DNA of 64,000 bases. Origin: Collybia mongolica (Eukaryota; Basidiomycota; Agaricomycetes; Agaricales; Clitocybaceae). Position numbers and translations under genes: made by a program. The notes below the pieces were generated by a model. The model did not search any database and was not told the DNA's origin. It was given only the letters and a program-made list of their open reading frames with translations. This document shows, in pieces, positions 59,388 through 64,000 of the stretch; position 1 is the stretch's first letter; every line of letters starts with the position of its first letter. Location of the stretch: the NCBI GenBank assembly GCA_013420905.1, contig JAAXNY010000013.1:1674001-1738000 (forward strand), in the 5' to 3' direction.

Positions 59388-61823
59388 TTACAACGCTTTA
59401 CTCAACCCTTCAGCCCGTACGTTCCACCTTTCCTTTGGAAACCCAGGGCCAATCCCGGTACTACCTTCCCATCCTCCAGCCATCATCGCCACTGCGTAAA
59501 GTAGAGCTCCTGAGCCTGGGAAATACGGCGTTGGTACTCTCACTCCTCCAACTGGCATTCCCACATCGTCGAAGACGAATAAAGGATCAAGTAACCAATC
59601 GATGGCACGACTGGTATCTCCATTCCTGGCTGCAGACATAGCGAGCATCGGGAAGTCCCATCTATTTATGCATTTGATATTGCTATGATTAAGCGCATGG
59701 AATTACGATGAGAGTACTCACCCCCAGCACTCAGTGAGGTTCCAGCTTGTCCATACCTTTTCGGCAGTCGCTTTGGCCAAGTTAAGATCCAACCCATCTG
59801 TGGGAGGCAGCCAACCATGCAAACCCACAAGTGCCGGATGATCACTTGTGAATGCCGGGTCTATCCAAAAGTTACTCTCAATTCCTTCATATACCGCATA
59901 TGTCCCATTATTGACTGGCAGCTTCGCCAAATTCTTCGCAACGTCACTCCAATGAGTCGGAACGTCCTCACCCAGATTGGTCATCCAATTTCCTGCGATA
60001 GTAAATCCAAGCCGCCAGTACGCTAGCTCGAGAGCGGGATTCTGCGTTACGTTCGGGCTACTGTCTTCGCTCACAACATACATGGGTGGTCCGAGATCGT
60101 ACACTTCAGTCGTTGAGTTGAACCACGCAAATTCCGCCATCCAGTCTGCGGTCTCCTTAACAACATCTCTCCATTTATCCAACGTTTTGCGGGTTGGGAA
60201 CGCTTGGTATTCGTACTGTGCGAAGATTAATGGATGAGGCTGTTGCCAAATGAGCAGGTTGTTGATCTGCCCTGGTGCCGATCGCCCTGATGGATCTGTC
60301 ATCTTGGGCCACCGAGCCCCGGCACCCCACCCCTGTTGAATTTGGGCCCGCTGGAGAGAACTTGCCAGGAAACGCGAATAAACGTTACTGGAACGGCGAA
60401 GGAGGTCCCAATTGTTCCAGAGCGCCCATTGTGCACTATGCCAGAAATACATTTCTTATCACAATGTTAAACCTTGTCGCCAGTGTATCAAGCGCCTGGA
60501 GCCACTCACCCATATGGAATTTTCTGGAAAAAAAAAGGAAAAGAATGAATAGCACTCTCAACTCTGACCATCGCGAGAACTTACCCGTACTGCAAATATG
60601 TCAAAGCAGTTCGTCAGACATTGCCCTAAACGGACACGAATTTCACATACCCAACCATTGTTTACGAGACCGGACTAACAAGATTGCGTCAGGGCAAACC
60701 CATGTGAGACGGATGGATCGCCCACCTCCTGAGGTGGCGTGTCGCCAGCCTCGTTGACTCGCATCAAATATCTTGATAGGATTATTCGTCGTTGGAGCTC
60801 AGTCGCGCGAGGGTCGGTTGAGCCTGAATGAAAATCAACAAAACCGCTCTTTGTCCAATAATCTTTCCATGTTCGCATGGACGACGCAAAGACGTCCTGT
60901 GGTTGTGGAATCGCCAGAGAGCTATCATCCCCTTTTTTGTTATAATCAACTGTGATAGCAAACGACGATTTATTTCGTTGAGGTTGGATGCTGTAACGAT
61001 GACTCGTTGGCGTATCCCTCTCGATAGCCATCTCATCACCAACAAGAGATGTGAGGAATGAAGATGTATCCAATGTATGGGATATTTCTGCCTGAACTCT
61101 GTCTCTCGCAGGTGCTCTCAACGAAGTCGTGTGGTTAGTGGTGGCATTCCAGTTCCCCACAAAGGGCGCGCTGAATTTTGCTTTCCCATCATTCCAAGGG
61201 AAATCTAAAAATACCCCGAGCCTCCCACTCTTTAGCAGAGGCGAGGTGATTTTTATTCCAACACTACTTGTTGTTTGAGCAGCAGCCGTTTCAACTGTCA
61301 CCGGAACGCCCTCGAATGAAAACCTACTCGTCAACACTCCCGTCCACATGTCGAGTTGCTGGTGGGTACCTGCCAGATCCCGCTCAGAGACGACCTGTAA
61401 CTGTCCCTCGGTTGACCAAAAGAGAAGTCCAATGCGTCCTAGGTTGACCCTGTTAGGGTTGGCGATCAGCCATTGTTCCACCGTTCCTCCTCCTCCGAAA
61501 TCATATTGCACCGGTCGACCATGGTTCAACCAGCTTGTCCCTTTGTAATTTTCAATATCTTCTGAAGTCTTCCCTGGTGGGAAACTGTCGTTCTTCCACC
61601 CCCATGATGATAGGATTGCAAATGGCTGGAACGTCTGGAGACCGGTGACGTCCGCTCCAAAAGCAAAATTCCCATTGCCGACCTGCATTGGTGTAGTAGT
61701 GCTGGATGCATTTCGACTTGGGTTAAATCTCGAAACCACGGCGCGGCGATCGATGAGAGAGGCTCCGGCTCCGCACGCGAAGAGCAAGAGTGGGACCAGA
61801 GCGGTTATCATGTTTTGAGTCAT
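59388..61823 (-). CDS. Secreted six-hairpin glycosidase-like protein
   Basis: Probable extracellular carbohydrate-active enzyme of the (alpha/alpha)6 fold; no specific GH family is assigned. Start ATG 61823. Signal peptide MITALVPLLLFACGAGASL. The N-terminal beta-sandwich carries QVGNGNFAFGADVTGLQTF and SSWGWKNDSFPPGK. It is followed by WLNHGRPVQYDFGGG. The helical barrel begins near 60760. It includes YFWHSAQWALWNNWDLLRRS, GWGAGARWPKMTDPSG (a likely active-site loop) and YEYQAFPTRKTLDKWRDVV. An intron near 60675-60460 and one near 59717-59660 separate three blocks, the last reading WDFPMLAMSAARNGD. The stop is at 59388. Roughly 740 residues with several N-glycosylation sequons. Substrate unknown. 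Confidence 0.85.
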
Positions 61824-61997
61824 ATTTTATCAAGATGGTACTGTTCTTTTAACATAGCTGGCGGGCCGGAAGGTCTTCTTCCTTGTCTCGTGACGGCCTG
61901 AAGATAATTCTGTAGCTGCCGAATTCTGCCCACCCGATCAATCTTCGTCGAGTGTCCTCACGCATTTAGGCACGAGTCCAACGCGAGCGAAACGATG

Positions 61998-62005
61998 TAT
62001 AAATA
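61998..62005 (+). promoter_or_regulatory. Strong TATA box upstream of a tiny secretory ORF
   Basis: TATAAATA, 74 bp before the ATG at 62079. It is among the closest matches to a consensus TATA box in the window and is typical of highly expressed secreted-protein genes in basidiomycetes. Confidence 0.5.
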
Positions 62006-62078
62006 GGATGTGATCGTACGTCCGTACCAATCACCCTACAGGCCACAAGCGCTCAATCCCTCCAAAGCTGATAGCAGA

Positions 62079-62174
62079 ATGTATCTCAAAGTCGTAGTCA
62101 CACTTTTTTTTGTATTCTCGGCAGGTCTCGCGGCAACTCAGAACCTACCAGAAGTTACTGAACGCCAGCGTTAA
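62079..62174 (+). CDS. 31-residue secretory-signal-only ORF (truncated secreted protein?)
   Basis: ATG 62079 opens MYLKVVVTLFFVFSAGLAA, a near-perfect signal peptide, but the frame stops 12 residues later (TQNLPEVTERQR, TAA 62172-62174). The TATA box at 61998 and a pyrimidine-rich leader make a real promoter likely. No cysteine-rich exon, such as a hydrophobin or cerato-platanin, could be joined downstream. It is either a truncated secreted-protein gene, a micropeptide, or a first exon whose donor I missed. Confidence 0.4.
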   Translation: MYLKVVVTLFFVFSAGLAATQNLPEVTERQR

Positions 62175-62403
62175 TTGAGCGTTTGAAAGTTAATATCTCA
62201 GGCGCAGCTACATTGCAGGCTGCCCGAAAGAATTTATTACCTCCGAAACAAACAACACGTTTTCATCTCAAGTTAGCTAGCTATCATAACCGTCCCAAGT
62301 CCAAGGTGAGCAACGAATACCCCATTCTGAGCATGTTCAAGTAACTGGCTTTGAACGGAGAGTGCCAGGTGGTGAACGACAGGTCAAAGAAAGATGTCAC
62401 TGA

Positions 62404-62802
62404 GTGACGATAGATGGCAGTATATTTATGATCACAAGAGTAAATTCAACGCTGCTCTTTCGGGCCCGTGAACGGATCAGTAAAATTTGGATATCTGCCA
62501 CTGCATCCCCATCCTTGTTTCCCAGCACCTGTGAATCAACCTTGAGATGTACGACACGGGACGAGAACCTGAGGCTTCAGGTCTATACACGGCTGGTCCA
62601 TGACTCGGGCATGTTTGAGAAGTACATCTACGACCCAATCTGTGGGTTTCAGGCTCTTATAGACGCACCATGGGCGGAGGAGGGGTTCTGCATTAGGTGT
62701 GTTCATGCAAATGTTATGAACTGGGAAAAGGCGAAGAATACATTTTGGTGCAATTTGGTTTCATGGTTCAAACTGTCACCTACTCCGCGACGACAGAAAT
62801 AA
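62404..62802 (+). pseudogene. C-terminal fragment resembling basidiomycete BTB proteins
   Basis: The open stretch carries RERISKIWISATASPSL and, near its end, KYIYDPICGFQALIDAPWAE, EEGFCIRCVHANV and KNTFWCNLVSWFKL. This order (inserted Cys pair, then an aromatic-rich amphipathic end) resembles the tail of BTB/POZ proteins expanded in Agaricomycetes. No BTB domain could be found upstream, and stop codons surround it. Judged from memory of the family, so the resemblance is tentative. Confidence 0.3.
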
Positions 62803-62909
62803 CGACTATTCGTGGTATGATTTTCCCTCCAGTATCCTACAGCCAATTACATAGTTCTGACATGTCCGGCACTACCATTCCCATCATTAGCTCAATAATC
62901 TTCACCTCA

Positions 62910-64000
62910 TTACACATACACCATTAATTTCTTCTCAGCTTCAATTTTTGCAACAAGCTGTTCGTTTTGTCTCCTCTTTCGCTCAGCTTTACCCTGAAAA
63001 AAAAATGGGAAATCATATTTCTATGCTCCGTAAATTATCCATACCCGAATATATTTCGCCATCTGAAACTGGAGGTCTTCGTGTCTTCTATTTTCTTTTG
63101 CCAGCCTCTCCTAGGGATTGGGGTTAGTTTTGAGCTAACATCATTATATTCCTCTCGATCTTTGTTGCTGACCTCTGCTTTACGAAGCTCAATAATTGCG
63201 GCGGGGCGCTTCCTTCGAGATGTAATTGAGCCTTCTTGAGTGCTTTTCGAGATAGTTCGGCTATTAACGGCTCGTACACTCGGCAAGATTTCCACCTCTT
63301 CTCCAGAATCGCTCGAGATAGAGATGATCGATGGTTCCCTGTGTTTTCTTTTGAGTCCGGATGAGCCTAGTACATTACTCCGGGTTTCCCCCCGCGATAT
63401 GGGGACCGGTATATTCGGGAGGAAATCAAGGTCTACATTCTGGAATGGTTGTTATTCAAGGTTCACGAAAGAAATCGAGTGTGCAGTTGAGTTACCTCCT
63501 TTTTTACAATGGTATCATTAGTATATCCCTGTGTCGTTGTTCCACGATGGCTATTGGTCTTTGCCTTTGTGAGTGGGACGTGGCTAGGAGCCAAATGTCC
63601 TCTCGAGCTCAAAGTTGATACCTCTTCAATTACACATAAGCTTCCGAATATCCTAGGGCAAGTAGAAAAACTGACCATCTGGCATTTGTTGCCTGAATCT
63701 AAAAACGAAGATATCAGAAGGGTTCCTGTCTGGCTGAAATTCGGCAAATATAGTCCATTTGTGAAAATTCTTGAGCTTGAAGCCGCGATAAACTTCTATG
63801 CGAATTGCGCCCATATTGGGATTGGTTGAACCTGGATTAACTGTAACCCTGTAAGGCAACTAGCATGAGCTCCATTGAGCACGAAGCTTACCTCTAGGAT
63901 AGCGGATGTGTTTCCTGGATGACACTCGTTGTAAATGCAGCGTAGAAGTTTCTACATCATTGTTGCTCATATAAATATTGCCTTCTCGAATATCATGCCC
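62910..64000 (-). CDS. Partial gene at the right edge, possibly a DUF7918-type protein
   Basis: Reads right to left and continues past the window edge, so the start is missing. From the edge: an exon ending IRYPR, intron, then VTVNPGSTNPNMGAIRIEVY and RGFKLKNFHKWTIF. Further exons lead to a stretch with SIISISSDSGEEVEILP and RRKRPAAIIELRKAEVSNKD. A last intron ending tttttcag joins a Lys/Glu-rich helix (KAERKRRQNEQLVAKIEAE), stop TAA 62912-62910. The beta-strand block GAIRIEVYRG followed by a disordered acidic linker and a charged helical tail resembles DUF7918 proteins of basidiomycetes. Frame continuity between 63460 and 63700 was not resolved. Confidence 0.45.

Overview
This is nuclear DNA of a filamentous basidiomycete, most likely an Agaricomycete. 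The genes carry many 50-70 bp GT-AG introns, sit close together on both strands, and include lineage-typical families: a DUF6535 membrane protein, an F-box/leucine-rich protein, a Kre9/KNH-type GPI protein and a phage-type GH24 lysozyme. I see no CRISPR array, bacterial operon or intact transposon. Coding regions below are given as the span from start codon to stop codon, introns included, and most splice sites were worked out by eye.

Layout. 0.3-3.3 kb: Zn2Cys6 transcription factor (-). 4.0-9.6 kb: Dnf-type P4 flippase (-). 11.4-12.0 kb: small four-exon GFA/CENP-V-like protein (-). 12.7-14.2 kb: ABHD12/Bem46-type hydrolase (+) with an apparent one-base frameshift. 14.9-16.1 kb: serine-rich protein (+). 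17.6-19.2 kb: mitochondrial dicarboxylate carrier (-). 20.37-20.55 kb: U2 spliceosomal snRNA (+) with its own TATA box. 21.9-24.9 kb: DUF6535 protein (+). 25-28.6 kb: gene-poor, with a decayed F-box/LRR gene. 29.1-31.1 kb: DUF4139 protein (-). 31.7-35.2 kb: Aurora kinase (-) and ORC5 (+), transcribed divergently. 35.9-39.8 kb: large F-box/WD40 protein (+). 40.1-43.3 kb: membrane-tailed aldo-keto reductase (-) and prolyl-4-hydroxylase-like dioxygenase (-). 43.7-46.7 kb: TFIIIC90-type subunit (+). 47.4-47.9 kb: profilin (+). 48.4-50.1 kb: unknown coiled-coil protein (+). 50.3-52.9 kb: AGC-like kinase (-). 53.3-54.1 kb: GPI-anchored Kre9-like protein (+). 54.4-56.3 kb: dihydrolipoamide dehydrogenase (+). 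57.0-57.9 kb: GH24 lysozyme (+). 58.4-59.3 kb: sucrase/ferredoxin-like protein (+). 59.4-61.8 kb: secreted six-hairpin glycosidase (-). 62-64 kb: a tiny secretory ORF, a BTB-like remnant and a partial gene running off the right edge.

How the genes relate. Most are unrelated housekeeping genes. The clearest functional grouping is cell-cycle related. ORC5 (replication licensing) and Aurora kinase (chromosome segregation) share a 302-bp divergent promoter with an MCB box (ACGCGT). The unknown coiled-coil gene at 48.4 kb has two MCB boxes 18 bp apart, which makes it a candidate G1/S gene. The dicarboxylate carrier and dihydrolipoamide dehydrogenase both serve mitochondrial carbon metabolism but are far apart. 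No coherent novel multi-gene system is evident. The best leads are the U2 gene, the MCB-marked unknown gene, the composite F-box/WD40 protein, the NLS-bearing prolyl hydroxylase and the Cys-module lysozyme.
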